From positions 1,674,001 through 1,738,000 of the forward strand of contig CBDIDR010000001.1 in the NCBI GenBank assembly GCA_965277895.1: DNA of 64,000 nt, given 5' to 3'. The DNA is from GCA-2862585 sp965277895. GTDB taxonomy: Bacteria; Bacteroidota; Bacteroidia; Flavobacteriales; UBA7312. The notes beneath the pieces were generated by a model. That model searched no databases. It was not told where the DNA came from and saw only the letters and a list, made by a program, of their open reading frames with translations. Below are positions 1-9,520 of this stretch, piece after piece (the first letter of the stretch is position 1; each line of letters starts with the position of its first letter). A program made the translations under genes and the position numbers.

Positions 1-2525
1 TTTTTTTGTTCTATTTCTACAGAAAATCCAAAATTTGAGAATAATTGTTGGTTACCAAAGCTGATATTAGCATCGGCTACAAAACTTTCAGAAGTAGTAA
101 GGTTTACCAACTCCCATTTAGAAACAGCTTCATCTAACACAATGTGTCTAGGGTCAGATACTGAAGCATTATATACCTCACCATACATTTTTAAAGCGAA
201 GTCAGATTGGGTTAAATAACGAGGGTCAATGACTTTTAAGTCAACTGGTCCAAGATTCGCTTGGTAAGTTGGCTCATCAGACAAATGACTAGCTGAATTC
301 ATTATCTCATTTTCTGTTTCTTCAGTTAGCTGTAATTCAAAACCTCCGTTACCCGCTCCATACACTTTAGTAAGCTCTATACCGTCACCAACTTCAGCAT
401 TCATAACTGAAGTAAAGGGTTTGTGCGGAATAGCTGAATATACCTTAATATTCTTACGACCAGCTTTGTAAGGTCTTTGCTGACCATCCAAAAGTGCTGG
501 AATTGTTGGATCGTAATCTTTATAATTGTTGTAACCGTATGCAACACCCATATAATAATAGGTCTGGTTGTTTACTAAATCTTTATTTCCAGTAGCAAAC
601 TGATCTTCAGTAATTTGAATAGAGTTTGTTATACCTAAATCAGAACCCGACACTTCTAGGGTTGGCACATTGGCACCAATAGATACATCAAAATTGTAAT
701 TGATAAGGTTTTCTACTGAGTCTTTTATATCTGACTGGAAAACTAATCGTGCTAAATCAGGATTATCTAAGTCTGTTACACTTACAGAAGCTGAACTTAG
801 CTGATATAATTGGTATCCTTGAAATCTGTAATATGGATCCCATGTTTCTCCAGCAGGAGAAATAATTAATGGATCAAGTTCTTTATAACTCTCTAGGAAG
901 TTATTTGATGTTGGTCCATTAGATAAATTAAGTACTAACTCTCTATCAAGCTCAACAATCTCAATATCTGGAGCATCAGGTCCATTTAATACTTTAAAGC
1001 AGTTATCAAATAGTGCTTGTGCTTTATCATCAGCAAGTCTAATTAATTCAACTGATGCTAAATTATCACCAGCAGTAGCTCTTGCCCAAACAACACCCGT
1101 TGTAATTCTGTTTACAGCACCTGGCTCAAGTGTAAAAGGTCCAGCAGACTGAACAAATCGTCTATCAGCAGGCTGATTACCCTCTGTTTTCTCCGTCCAA
1201 CCATCAGGATCATCCCAAGAGTCAGAAGTAATAAGTCCATCAGTACCCCATCCGTAAGGGTCGGTATCACCTGGGAACATAAACTTAGCAGGTGTAGAAC
1301 CATTTACACCGTCTCCACCATAGGTAATCTCAAGACCATTTTTCCATTTACCAATTAAGTAATTGTAAATATGTTGTCCATTTTCAGGGTTACCTGTATT
1401 TGTAAAGTCATTATTGTAATATACAAATCGTGACATAATAGCCTGCTCACCAGGCTCGTCAATAATACTATCACGGTCATTATCTATACCGTCATCTACA
1501 TCAGCTAAAGGACCCTGGAAGAAATCTACACCAATAGCTGGAGGTGTAGCACCATAACCAGTAGCTCCCTCATCAACATCATCTCCATTGTAGCAGTATC
1601 CAAAACCACGAGCAACATCACAACCTACATAGTCATCATCGTATTTACCCAAATCTGGATCAACCCACTGACCAAAATATGCGTCTTTCAATTGAATGGT
1701 TGCACGGTTAATAATTTTGTAGTTGTAGAAAGTCATATTATTGATTTCGTCATTAGTAGCAAAAGCAAAAGCTTGAGCACGAATTTCTAAACCAATAGGG
1801 TCTGCACCTGTTTCAGAGTGAATATTTCCTTTATCGTTAAATATCCAATATAGTGTTTGGTCACCGTATATTAAGTCATCATTATTACAATCTAAGTTGC
1901 CTTCAATGTCATATTTCGGGTAATCTCCATCACTTGGATTATACTCTCCATCATCGTTAGCATCATAATAAGGAGCTAAAAATTGATAATCGCCATTCAC
2001 ACCATTTCCAGGCCAGTTCAGAATTGATAAAGGAATGGAATAGTCAGGATAGGCATCATTATCGTTAAACCAGGCAATAAACTCATCCACTTCTTGTCTT
2101 GTTACAACAAAGTGCTTATCGTATTCATTACAAGTTTCTGCATCAATTTCACCAGAAGGATCAAGAGGACCAGTCCAGAAATCATTACCTGTCTGACGGT
2201 AAGTCATGGCTGCTGCCTTTAACTGCTCTCCGGCATCAATACCTGCAATCCAAAGTGCACCAGCAAACATTGAATGTTTGTTACTGTTTTTTGGAATCTC
2301 ATACCTTGCATCACTTAGGTTCCACCACATATCAGCTGCCCCCATAATGGTTGTACGAACATTGTTAATGTTCAAGTCTGTCTTGGCTTGAGAGGGCGTA
2401 CAATCTGCAGCAACTCTGGCCAAACTTGACTGTGAGTTAGAGGTAGAGGTGTTTCCTACATTTTCTTTCGCAAGTAATGTCAATGAAGAGATACCTGCTA
2501 AAACTATTAATACTATCTTATTCAT
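1..2525 (-). CDS. Large secreted protein paired with TonB receptor (partial, C-terminus off window)
   Basis: The frame is open from an ATG at 2525 to the left edge, 841 codons with no stop, so the C-terminus lies outside the window. It starts with a signal peptide (MNKIVLIVLAGISSLTLLA). Visible blocks include an Asp-rich EF-hand-like stretch (YDANDDGEYNPSDGDYP), then GDQTLYWIFNDKGN, INNMTFYNYKIINR and FGQWVDPDLG. From memory these are typical of a family of uncharacterised exported proteins in Bacteroidetes, often with a T9SS sorting domain at the C-terminus. The gene begins 17 bp after the stop of the TonB-dependent receptor on the same strand, so the two are almost certainly one transcript. 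The molecular function is unknown. A role as surface partner of the receptor is inferred from position only. Confidence 0.8.
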   Translation of the reverse strand, partial: MNKIVLIVLAGISSLTLLAKENVGNTSTSNSQSSLARVAADCTPSQAKTDLNINNVRTTIMGAADMWWNLSDARYEIPKNSNKHSMFAGALWIAGIDAGEQLKAAAMTYRQTGNDFWTGPLDPSGEIDAETCNEYDKHFVVTRQEVDEFIAWFNDNDAYPDYSIPLSILNWPGNGVNGDYQFLAPYYDANDDGEYNPSDGDYPKYDIEGNLDCNNDDLIYGDQTLYWIFNDKGNIHSETGADPIGLEIRAQAFAFATNDEINNMTFYNYKIINRATIQLKDAYFGQWVDPDLGKYDDDYVGCDVARGFGYCYNGDDVDEGATGYGATPPAIGVDFFQGPLADVDDGIDNDRDSIIDEPGEQAIMSRFVYYNNDFTNTGNPENGQHIYNYLIGKWKNGLEITYGGDGVNGSTPAKFMFPGDTDPYGWGTDGLITSDSWDDPDGWTEKTEGNQPADRRFVQSAGPFTLEPGAVNRITTGVVWARATAGDNLASVELIRLADDKAQALFDNCFKVLNGPDAPDIEIVELDRELVLNLSNGPTSNNFLESYKELDPLIISPAGETWDPYYRFQGYQLYQLSSASVSVTDLDNPDLARLVFQSDIKDSVENLINYNFDVSIGANVPTLEVSGSDLGITNSIQITEDQFATGNKDLVNNQTYYYMGVAYGYNNYKDYDPTIPALLDGQQRPYKAGRKNIKVYSAIPHKPFTSVMNAEVGDGIELTKVYGAGNGGFELQLTEETENEIMNSASHLSDEPTYQANLGPVDLKVIDPRYLTQSDFALKMYGEVYNASVSDPRHIVLDEAVSKWELVNLTTSESFVADANISFGNQQLFSNFGFSVEIEQK

Positions 2526-2542
2526 GTCTATTATTTTTTAGA

Positions 2543-5500
2543 CTAAAAGTTAATTTCTATTCCTAATCTTGCCAATCTTGGTAAGCTATAATTAGAAGGG
2601 TTGTTGATTTTAATTCTATACATATCTGTAAACGATTGAGGATCGTTCTGAGCCTGAATGTCTGTTTGTGCAGCAGCATCTGATAAATAACCATCATCAT
2701 CTGGGTTACCTGTTGCACGATATACGGATCTTATGTTTTTAGTGTTAAGTAGATTTTGAACTTGGAGGTAAACATTAAATCCTAAAGTTCTTTTATTGTC
2801 TAACTGACCAACATCTAAAGTAAATCGTTTATTGATTTTGGTGTTAATTCTAACAGTCCATGGTAATCTTGAACCATTAAGACTTCCTTCTAAGGTTGAA
2901 CGATCATTAATACCAAAAGCACCTTCTTGAGTTATGTTAGACTGTCTTGAGTATGGAGTACCAGAACCTGCGATAACTACAAAATTAGCACCTGCATTTG
3001 CAAACACTTGTTTCTTGAATAGTACAGGACCAGTATAATCCTTTCCACTTCCATATCTGTAATCCATACTCACGTTGAAAGCATGTCTTTGATCATAACT
3101 CAAAGGAATCGTAGTTCTTAAGTTAGGTTGACCTGTATTCACTAAACTTAAACCTGATGAAGAGGAAGAACCCGTACCATCTGCAAATTGTAGAGTATAG
3201 TTAGCTGATAGAGTAACATTTCCACTTCTTCTCATATCATATGTTGCTGACATACCTTTTACAGTACCAAAGTCAATGTTTCCATAAGTAAGGTAAGAAA
3301 CGGGGTAAGAATAGTTTGTTTTTACAATCTGAATCATGTCTCTTAATTCTCTGTAGAATGCAGATAATGTTAAGGATGATTTTAAATTCAGAGTTTGTGC
3401 AAATCCTAATTCAAAGTCTACTGTTTTTTCAGCTTTTAAGTTTGGATTGTTTATTAAAGCTCCTACTCTATCTTCAATGTATAAATAGTCAATAGGCTCT
3501 ATACGGTTTCCAGTTGGAGGCCTTTGCGTAACTACATCATAGTGAGCAAAGAATTGAGCTTCGTCAGAAATTGGAAACGAAAATGAAATACGTGGTGAGA
3601 AGACTGTCTCAGGATCGTAATCAGAGAATACTGGTACACTATCTTCTGGGTTCACTAAGTATGGTGTAATCTGACCAGTTGTTGAAGCCTGTGCAATGGA
3701 CTTAGGGTCAATGATTAATTCACCATTATGGTCAAACCAATCTTCACCATTTCGATAACCAACAACTTCCGTTGGGTTTTCTAAATCATTGACATAAACT
3801 ACATAATCGTCACCAATGCTTGTTGGTTTAACGTAATCGCCAGTAGTTAGTAAATCAGCACTTGAACCAGCAGTGTACGTTTGGTATAATGAGTATGGAT
3901 CAGATAATACAGATTGATTGGCATCAAAACGATCTACACGAACACCTATATTAAATATCAAGTCATCAAATGCAAACTTATCTTGAATATAACCCGCTGT
4001 GTAAATAGGCTCAAAAGCTCCAATATTTCTTACAAAATCATCTTCAACACCATCACCGTCTCTATCTACTCTTTCGTAGAAAAAGTCCTCAATAGTTGAA
4101 GGTGAAGTTAATAAGTCTCCTTTGTAGTCATATCCATAATATGCCACTAGACCATTTTCATTTAACTCATCAGCACTAAACATGTCAATAGATAAAGCAT
4201 CAGGGTCAAATGAATCTATATCTATATATTCTATTTCTCCAATATTAAACTTTTCTCTCAAGCTCCAGTCAAATCTACTTTGTGCTTCTTTATTGTTTAA
4301 TCTGTCATAATAAATAGTGTCAAATGTTCCATTCTCAATTATGTAAGGATTTGCTAAATCAAGCTCTTGTATATGGAAGTTCGCTAACTGACGTCCTAAA
4401 CCCCACAAGGAGTTTGGTGCAGTAAACCAGCTTCTATCTGTTCTTTTTTCGTATTCAAATCCAAACTGAATGGCATGATCCTTAATATCGGCAGAACCTG
4501 TTGCTTTCATTGAGAATTGCTCTAGTTGTTGTTTACCGTAAGAACCATATTGGTCACCATAATTGTAAAATAGAGAGTAAACACTTCTTGGGCCATCACC
4601 ATTTAGCAATCCAAGTTCTCCTAAATCATTTGCGGTTCTAATAACACCTCTTTGTCCACTTCCTCCAAAGGATAAACTTTGCAGTTCGTTTTCTTCAAAA
4701 AGATCATAGTATTGCTGTGTGTAAGCCGCTAAATCCGGATTAGACGAATTCGAGCCATCAAAAGTCATTAGTGTATCAATAAAAGCTCCGTGAATATAAC
4801 CGGATCTTCCAGAGGCTGTATCTTCTCCAAAAAAGAAAAACTTGTCTTTGTAAGTATTGAACTCACCAACGTGCCCATATCTAAATAGCTTATCTCCGTG
4901 GTTTCTATTTCTTCTTTCAAAATCATTCTTTGTATAGTCTGCTGAAATGGAGTAGAATGCGTTTTTAATCGTAGATGCTGACTCTTCATCTCCTTCTTGC
5001 GAACCAAAACGCTGAGTAAATCGTGTATAAACTCTCCACGTATTAGTTTCCTCTTCAGCATGGTTATCCCAGTTTAACAAAGAATAAGTATATACAAAAG
5101 GATTATTAACAGTATGATTTACAGCTCCACCAATAGATAGGTTAGTTTTTAAAGTTGGTTTAAAATCTATTTTTCCAGAAAGGCTGAATCCACTGTTATT
5201 TGTGTTTTGTTTCGCTTGTACATTTTCAAAGTCATCTGCTCTTAAGAAAGTAGCATTACTCAATAGACCTACTGATGAGCTTTGTTGATTAGGAACAGCA
5301 ACAAATAAATTTTCCTTGTACTCATTTAAACTTGAATCCTTTATTTTCCAAATTCCTACTGCAGATGGGCTATTATCATCAACGTTTCGCCCTTCACCAG
5401 CTAGAAAATAACCCAAAATCGCTCTACCTTTAGAACCATCCTCTTTAATCTCCTTATATATCGGACCTGAAAGGCTGAATCCTACAAGTCCGTAATTGTA

Positions 5501-6226
5501 ATCGTCAAATAAATGAGAACTTACTATTTCAGCACCTCCAAACAATTGATTTGATGGGCCTTTAGAAGTTACACTAATAATACCACCAGTTGCGTCACCG
5601 TACATTGCAGATAATCCACTTGACATAACTGTAATTTGCTCAATAGCACTTTGTGGCAGAGCTAAGCTTCCTCTTACCTTAATACCATCCACATAGTAGT
5701 CGGTAGCTTCAGACCTAGAACCTCTTACATTAAGGCTAGAACCTTCATCGCTTTGATATACACCAGCAGCAGTTGCAGCTACAGATGCTACACTACGAGT
5801 TGGCATGGCTTTTATTTCTTCACTTGTAACTGTTTTACCTCCTAGGTTATCTGGGTCAAGTAAAGGCTTCTCATCTTTAATTACAACCTCTTCAATATCA
5901 ATACCTTCAGAAATTTTAACATCTCTAAATGTGATTTTATTAGAAGAAACAACGATACCTTCAAGGGTAACAGCACCATAGCCTACGAAAGACACCGAGA
6001 TGTCATAAGTACCAGGGTCAAGAGGCTTAATGGTATAGTTACCATCAAAGTCAGATGTAACCCCTGCAATTTGGTTACCATTTCTTTTGGCAACAACATT
6101 TGCGAAAGGAACTGGCTCTCCTGTATTTTTATCTGTAATTTTTCCCTCTAAGGAGCCCGACTGGGCAAAGACTGTGGTAGCTGTAAAAATAAAGCCCACT
6201 ACAAGCAAGTAAAAATTTTTGAACAT
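2543..6226 (-). CDS. TonB-dependent receptor with carboxypeptidase-regulatory-like domain
   Basis: 1227-residue outer-membrane beta-barrel receptor. A signal peptide (MFKNFYLLVVGFIFTATTVFAQ) is followed by a CarboxypepD_reg-like beta-sandwich at about residues 25-105 (GSLEGKITDKNTGEPVPFANV...). The plug domain spans about 120-230 (AVYQSDEGSSLNVRGSR-type core, then YYVDGIKVRG and MYGDATGGIISVTSKG). The rest is barrel, ending in aromatic-rich strands and a terminal Phe (LGIEINF). The length is typical of large Bacteroidetes receptors that take up bulky ligands using TonB-ExbBD energy. The substrate cannot be told: there is no SusD-like gene beside it. The downstream secreted protein gene is 17 bp away and probably co-transcribed. 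Confidence 0.93.
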   Translation of the reverse strand: MFKNFYLLVVGFIFTATTVFAQSGSLEGKITDKNTGEPVPFANVVAKRNGNQIAGVTSDFDGNYTIKPLDPGTYDISVSFVGYGAVTLEGIVVSSNKITFRDVKISEGIDIEEVVIKDEKPLLDPDNLGGKTVTSEEIKAMPTRSVASVAATAAGVYQSDEGSSLNVRGSRSEATDYYVDGIKVRGSLALPQSAIEQITVMSSGLSAMYGDATGGIISVTSKGPSNQLFGGAEIVSSHLFDDYNYGLVGFSLSGPIYKEIKEDGSKGRAILGYFLAGEGRNVDDNSPSAVGIWKIKDSSLNEYKENLFVAVPNQQSSSVGLLSNATFLRADDFENVQAKQNTNNSGFSLSGKIDFKPTLKTNLSIGGAVNHTVNNPFVYTYSLLNWDNHAEEETNTWRVYTRFTQRFGSQEGDEESASTIKNAFYSISADYTKNDFERRNRNHGDKLFRYGHVGEFNTYKDKFFFFGEDTASGRSGYIHGAFIDTLMTFDGSNSSNPDLAAYTQQYYDLFEENELQSLSFGGSGQRGVIRTANDLGELGLLNGDGPRSVYSLFYNYGDQYGSYGKQQLEQFSMKATGSADIKDHAIQFGFEYEKRTDRSWFTAPNSLWGLGRQLANFHIQELDLANPYIIENGTFDTIYYDRLNNKEAQSRFDWSLREKFNIGEIEYIDIDSFDPDALSIDMFSADELNENGLVAYYGYDYKGDLLTSPSTIEDFFYERVDRDGDGVEDDFVRNIGAFEPIYTAGYIQDKFAFDDLIFNIGVRVDRFDANQSVLSDPYSLYQTYTAGSSADLLTTGDYVKPTSIGDDYVVYVNDLENPTEVVGYRNGEDWFDHNGELIIDPKSIAQASTTGQITPYLVNPEDSVPVFSDYDPETVFSPRISFSFPISDEAQFFAHYDVVTQRPPTGNRIEPIDYLYIEDRVGALINNPNLKAEKTVDFELGFAQTLNLKSSLTLSAFYRELRDMIQIVKTNYSYPVSYLTYGNIDFGTVKGMSATYDMRRSGNVTLSANYTLQFADGTGSSSSSGLSLVNTGQPNLRTTIPLSYDQRHAFNVSMDYRYGSGKDYTGPVLFKKQVFANAGANFVVIAGSGTPYSRQSNITQEGAFGINDRSTLEGSLNGSRLPWTVRINTKINKRFTLDVGQLDNKRTLGFNVYLQVQNLLNTKNIRSVYRATGNPDDDGYLSDAAAQTDIQAQNDPQSFTDMYRIKINNPSNYSLPRLARLGIEINF

Positions 6227-6354
6227 AGTTTTATAAAATTCTATTCATATTCTGCTTTATGATAAAGTCCGTAAATATAGACATTAAATAAAAATTAACT
6301 AATAGATTAAAGGAAAAAATTGTAATCTTACACTATCAAAATTAAAACCTAATC

Positions 6355-6765
6355 ATGAATAAATTCTATCACATTCTTATATTAATTTTTATAATCTCCT
6401 CTTGCACAAAAGATGAGAATACCATTCCTGAAGTTTATGTTAACTTTAGAATTCAAGCATCAGAGATTGGCGGAGTAGGAAGCGCTATTTATACCAATGA
6501 TAATTATGGTGTCAGAGGAATAATTATATATCATAAAAACACTAACGAATATGTAGCGTACGACAGAACGTGTAGCTACCGTCCTTCTGATAGTTGTGAG
6601 ATAGTTGAATTTAACGATGAACTTAACCCTGTATTTTTAGTAGACAGTTGCTGCACATCTCGTTTCTTATTGGATGATGGAACGCCATTTAGCGGACCTG
6701 CTTTACTGCCACTAAAACAATACTTTACATCTTTTGATGGTAATTACATAACCGTCTCAAACTAA
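6355..6765 (+). CDS. Small lipoprotein with Rieske-like fold, Cys-rich
   Basis: 136-residue lipoprotein: the N-terminal hydrophobic segment ends in a lipobox (IISSC, Cys at about 16). The body resembles Bacteroidetes proteins annotated as Rieske/nitrite-reductase ferredoxin-like: YVAYDRTCSYRP, then SDSCEIVEF, DSCCTSRFLLDDGTPFSGPA and PLKQYFTSFDG. Canonical Rieske proteins bind 2Fe-2S through CxH...CxxH. Here the first site is C-S-Y and the second is C-C-T-S, so both ligand histidines are missing. Whether a metal is bound is therefore open. The gene stands alone and converges with ahcY. The fold assignment is by motif resemblance; the function is unknown. Confidence 0.75.
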   Translation: MNKFYHILILIFIISSCTKDENTIPEVYVNFRIQASEIGGVGSAIYTNDNYGVRGIIIYHKNTNEYVAYDRTCSYRPSDSCEIVEFNDELNPVFLVDSCCTSRFLLDDGTPFSGPALLPLKQYFTSFDGNYITVSN

Positions 6766-6766
6766 A

Positions 6767-6795
6767 GTAGGCTTTACTTAAAAAGCAAAGCCTAC
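6767..6795. terminator. Bidirectional hairpin between convergent genes
   Basis: A perfect 9-bp stem, GTAGGCTTT (6767-6775) with AAAGCCTAC (6787-6795), and an 11-nt loop. It lies between the convergent ends of the Rieske-like lipoprotein gene and ahcY. The flanks are A/T-rich but there is no long T tract, so termination is probable rather than certain. Confidence 0.6.
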
Positions 6796-6820
6796 GTATA
6801 TTTAGTTATGATTTAATAGT

Positions 6821-8134
6821 TTAGTACCTGTAATAGTCAGGCTTGTATGGACCATCTTGTGGCACTCCAATATAATCGGCTTGTTCTTTATTTAACTCAT
6901 CAAGCTCAACGCCAATTTTTGATAAATGTAAACGAGCTACTTTTTCATCAAGATGCTTTGGAAGTGTGTATACCTTCTTTTCATAATTGTCGATATTATT
7001 CCACAATTCCATCTGAGCAATAACTTGATTTGTAAATGATGCTGACATCACAAAAGAAGGGTGACCAGTAGCACAACCAAGGTTGATTAGTCTTCCCTCT
7101 GCTAGTAAAATGATATCATGGTCGCCAACAGTGTACTTATCAACTTGAGGCTTAATAGTGTCTTTTGAATTACCCCAATTATCGTTCAACCATGCTACGT
7201 CTATTTCATTGTCAAAATGACCAATGTTACAAACGATAGCCTTGTCTTTCATGATTTCGAAATGCTCGCCGTGAATAATATCTTTATTTCCAGTTGCTGT
7301 TACAATAATATCAGCCTCAGGAATTGCATCTTTCATTTTCTTCACTTCGAAACCTTCCATTGCAGCCTGCAGCGCACATATTGGGTCAATTTCAGTTACA
7401 ATTACTCTAGCTCCTGCACCTCTTAGAGATTCCGCAGAACCTTTACCAACATCACCAAAACCAGCTACTACGGCTACTTTACCAGCAATCATTACATCAG
7501 TAGCACGTCTTATACCATCAACTAATGATTCTCTACAACCGTATTTGTTGTCAAACTTTGACTTTGTAACGGAATCGTTAATATTAATTGCAGGCGTGTA
7601 AAGTGTTCCGTTTCTTTCTCTATCAAACAAACGAAGTACACCTGTGGTAGTTTCTTCAGAAAGTCCGTTAATACCAGCAGCTAATTCAGGATATTTGTCG
7701 AATACCATATTAGTTAGGTCACCACCATCGTCTAAAATCATATTTAGAGGCTTGTCACCTTCAAAAGCAAACAGTGTTTGCTCTATACACCAGTCAAACT
7801 CTTCTTCATTCATCCCCTTCCAAGCATAAACAGGGACACCTGTTGCAGCTATCGCGGATGCAGCATGGTCTTGGGTCGAAAATATATTACACGATGACCA
7901 GCTAACCTCAGCACCTAATTCTGTTAGCGTTTCAATAAGAACAGCTGTTTGAATAGTCATGTGCAAACAACCTGCAATTCGCGCACCTTTAAGAGGTTTG
8001 TCTTTGCCAAATTCTTCTCTCAAGGACATTAAGCCGGGCATTTCTGCTTCAGCCAATTCAATCTCTTTTCTTCCCCAGTCAGCTAGGGAGATGTCTTTCA
8101 CTTTATAAGGGTATTTTTTCACTTTAGAATCCAT
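6821..8134 (-). CDS. ahcY: Adenosylhomocysteinase
   Basis: Hydrolyses S-adenosylhomocysteine to adenosine and homocysteine in the cytoplasm, the recycling step of the SAM cycle. The NAD-binding motif GFGDVGKGSAESLRGAG, the NDSVTKSKFDN segment and the C-terminal KPDYYRY are clear family signatures. I start it at the ATG at 8134 (437 residues). The frame can be extended to a TTG at 8155, but that codon lies inside a -7 promoter element (8153-8160), and MDSKVKKYPYKVKD is a normal family start. The partner enzyme of the cycle, metK, is 16 kb away in this window, and a methionine synthase remnant lies beside metK. Confidence 0.97.
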   Translation of the reverse strand: MDSKVKKYPYKVKDISLADWGRKEIELAEAEMPGLMSLREEFGKDKPLKGARIAGCLHMTIQTAVLIETLTELGAEVSWSSCNIFSTQDHAASAIAATGVPVYAWKGMNEEEFDWCIEQTLFAFEGDKPLNMILDDGGDLTNMVFDKYPELAAGINGLSEETTTGVLRLFDRERNGTLYTPAININDSVTKSKFDNKYGCRESLVDGIRRATDVMIAGKVAVVAGFGDVGKGSAESLRGAGARVIVTEIDPICALQAAMEGFEVKKMKDAIPEADIIVTATGNKDIIHGEHFEIMKDKAIVCNIGHFDNEIDVAWLNDNWGNSKDTIKPQVDKYTVGDHDIILLAEGRLINLGCATGHPSFVMSASFTNQVIAQMELWNNIDNYEKKVYTLPKHLDEKVARLHLSKIGVELDELNKEQADYIGVPQDGPYKPDYYRY

Positions 8135-8152
8135 TTTAAAAAATTTAGGGAA

Positions 8153-8160
8153 CAAAAATA
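8153..8160 (-). promoter_or_regulatory. -7 promoter element of ahcY
   Basis: TATTTTTG on the minus strand matches the Bacteroidetes -7 consensus TAnnTTTG and lies 18 bp upstream of the ahcY ATG at 8134. It excludes the in-frame TTG at 8155 as the start codon. Confidence 0.55.
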
Positions 8161-8198
8161 CAAAATAAACTCCTCATTTTGGAGTAACTTGCCACTCA

Positions 8199-8738
8199 AT
8201 GGACGATTTTTTAGTAAATAGAAAAACCAATAGATATCACCTCATTGTTGCGGCTATTGATACGCTTTGTCCAAACAGCAAATCCAAAAGAGAAAAAGAA
8301 GTATTCGCCTCAAGAAAAATAATTGATATTCTATACCCAAATGAACAGTTGAGTTATGATGAATTTGGAGCTCCAAAACTTTCAAATGGAAAAGCCATTT
8401 CAATTTCTCATTCAAAGTATTTAATTTCAATAATTGTAGCTAACAAATCCGCCTCTATTGATATAGAAGCCATTAGCGAAAAAGCACTTAAAGTAGCACC
8501 AAAGTTTCTCAGCGAAAAGGAACTAAAAATGACAAATGATACTGAAAAAGCTACTTTATTGTGGTCAGTTAAAGAATGTCTTTTCAAGATTTACAAAAAG
8601 GGTGGGTTAACTTTTTCTACTGACTTAGCTGTAAATAACATTAAAGAAAGTCAAATTGAATGTTTTATTTTTAATCATAAAATTACTCTGAAATATGAAA
8701 AATTCAAAGACCATTGGTTAGTGTATTATTTTGATTGA
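8199..8738 (+). CDS. 4'-phosphopantetheinyl transferase superfamily protein
   Basis: 179 residues. It transfers the phosphopantetheine arm of CoA onto a carrier-protein serine. Family motifs are visible: SISHSK (substrate/CoA-binding region), ASIDIEAIS (the GIDIE-type metal-binding block) and LLWSVKECLFKIYKKGG (the WSxKEaxxK block). The length fits the short Sfp/AcpT-like proteins of Bacteroidetes. It is divergent from ahcY with about 65 bp between their start codons, and the next gene starts 14 bp after its stop. The target carrier protein, fatty-acid ACP or a secondary one, cannot be told. Confidence 0.88.
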   Translation: MDDFLVNRKTNRYHLIVAAIDTLCPNSKSKREKEVFASRKIIDILYPNEQLSYDEFGAPKLSNGKAISISHSKYLISIIVANKSASIDIEAISEKALKVAPKFLSEKELKMTNDTEKATLLWSVKECLFKIYKKGGLTFSTDLAVNNIKESQIECFIFNHKITLKYEKFKDHWLVYYFD

Positions 8739-8739
8739 T

Positions 8740-8747
8740 TACATTTG
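8740..8747 (+). promoter_or_regulatory. -7 promoter element before the GGGP synthase gene
   Basis: TACATTTG, with a TTG at 8714-8716 (23-nt spacer), fits the Bacteroidetes TTG/TAnnTTTG promoter. It ends only 5 nt before the ATG at 8753, so the transcript would have almost no 5' leader. It also overlaps the alternative TTG start at 8735, arguing against that start. Confidence 0.5.
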
Positions 8748-8752
8748 CATTT

Positions 8753-9520
8753 ATGAATATTTACGATTTCATATCATCAAATAAAGCAAAAGGTAAAAAG
8801 CTCTTTGCTGTTCTTATCGACCCAGATAAACAAACTCAAGAGGAATTATCAGTATTAGTTGACAGAGCAGTAAAAGCAAAAGTTGATTTGTTTTTTATTG
8901 GAGGAAGCTTGCTTACAAGTGACAGCATGAATGACTCTATTAAAACTATCAAGTCAACCTGCACTATTCCTGTCGTTATATTCCCAGGCAACACCATGCA
9001 AGTAAATGAAAATGCTGATGGCATATTATTCTTATCATTAATTTCTGGTAGAAATGCTGATATGCTTATTGGCAAACAAGTTATTACTGCTCCAATAATA
9101 AAAGCCTCCAAATTGGAAGTCTTACCAACAGGCTATATGCTTATTGATAGTGGTAATCCGACAACCGTTTCATATATGAGTAATACTACTCCTATTCCTC
9201 ATGAAAAAAACGACGTAGCAGCATGCACAGCTATGGCTGGTGAACTTTTAGGCTTGAAGCTAATCTTTATGGATGGCGGTAGTGGAGCCACAAAACCCAT
9301 TTCTGAATCCATGATTAAGATGGTTCGACAATCTGTTGATGCCCCTCTAATTATTGGTGGTGGTATATGTAATGCCGAAAAAGCTATTGCTAATTGCAAA
9401 GCTGGTGCCGACCTTATTGTTGTAGGAAATAGTATTGAAAAACAACCACAAATTCTTGAGGAAATAGCACAGTCTATTCACGAATTCAATTCTTCAATAA
9501 ACAATGAAGTCCTCAGTTGA
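8753..9520 (+). CDS. Geranylgeranylglyceryl phosphate synthase family protein
   Basis: TIM-barrel prenyltransferase of the GGGPS/PcrB family (255 residues), which joins a polyprenyl diphosphate to sn-glycerol-1-phosphate, the first ether bond of archaeal-type lipids. Motifs: AVLIDPDKQ near the N-terminus, VIFPGNTMQV, GYMLIDSGNPTTVSYMSN, KLIFMDGGSGA and PLIIGGGICNAEKA (phosphate-binding loop), ADLIVVGNS. Group II GGGPS enzymes are known in Bacteroidetes; their cellular lipid product there is not well established. I use the ATG at 8753, because the upstream TTG lies at a promoter element. It overlaps the next gene by 17 bp. Confidence 0.92.
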   Translation: MNIYDFISSNKAKGKKLFAVLIDPDKQTQEELSVLVDRAVKAKVDLFFIGGSLLTSDSMNDSIKTIKSTCTIPVVIFPGNTMQVNENADGILFLSLISGRNADMLIGKQVITAPIIKASKLEVLPTGYMLIDSGNPTTVSYMSNTTPIPHEKNDVAACTAMAGELLGLKLIFMDGGSGATKPISESMIKMVRQSVDAPLIIGGGICNAEKAIANCKAGADLIVVGNSIEKQPQILEEIAQSIHEFNSSINNEVLS

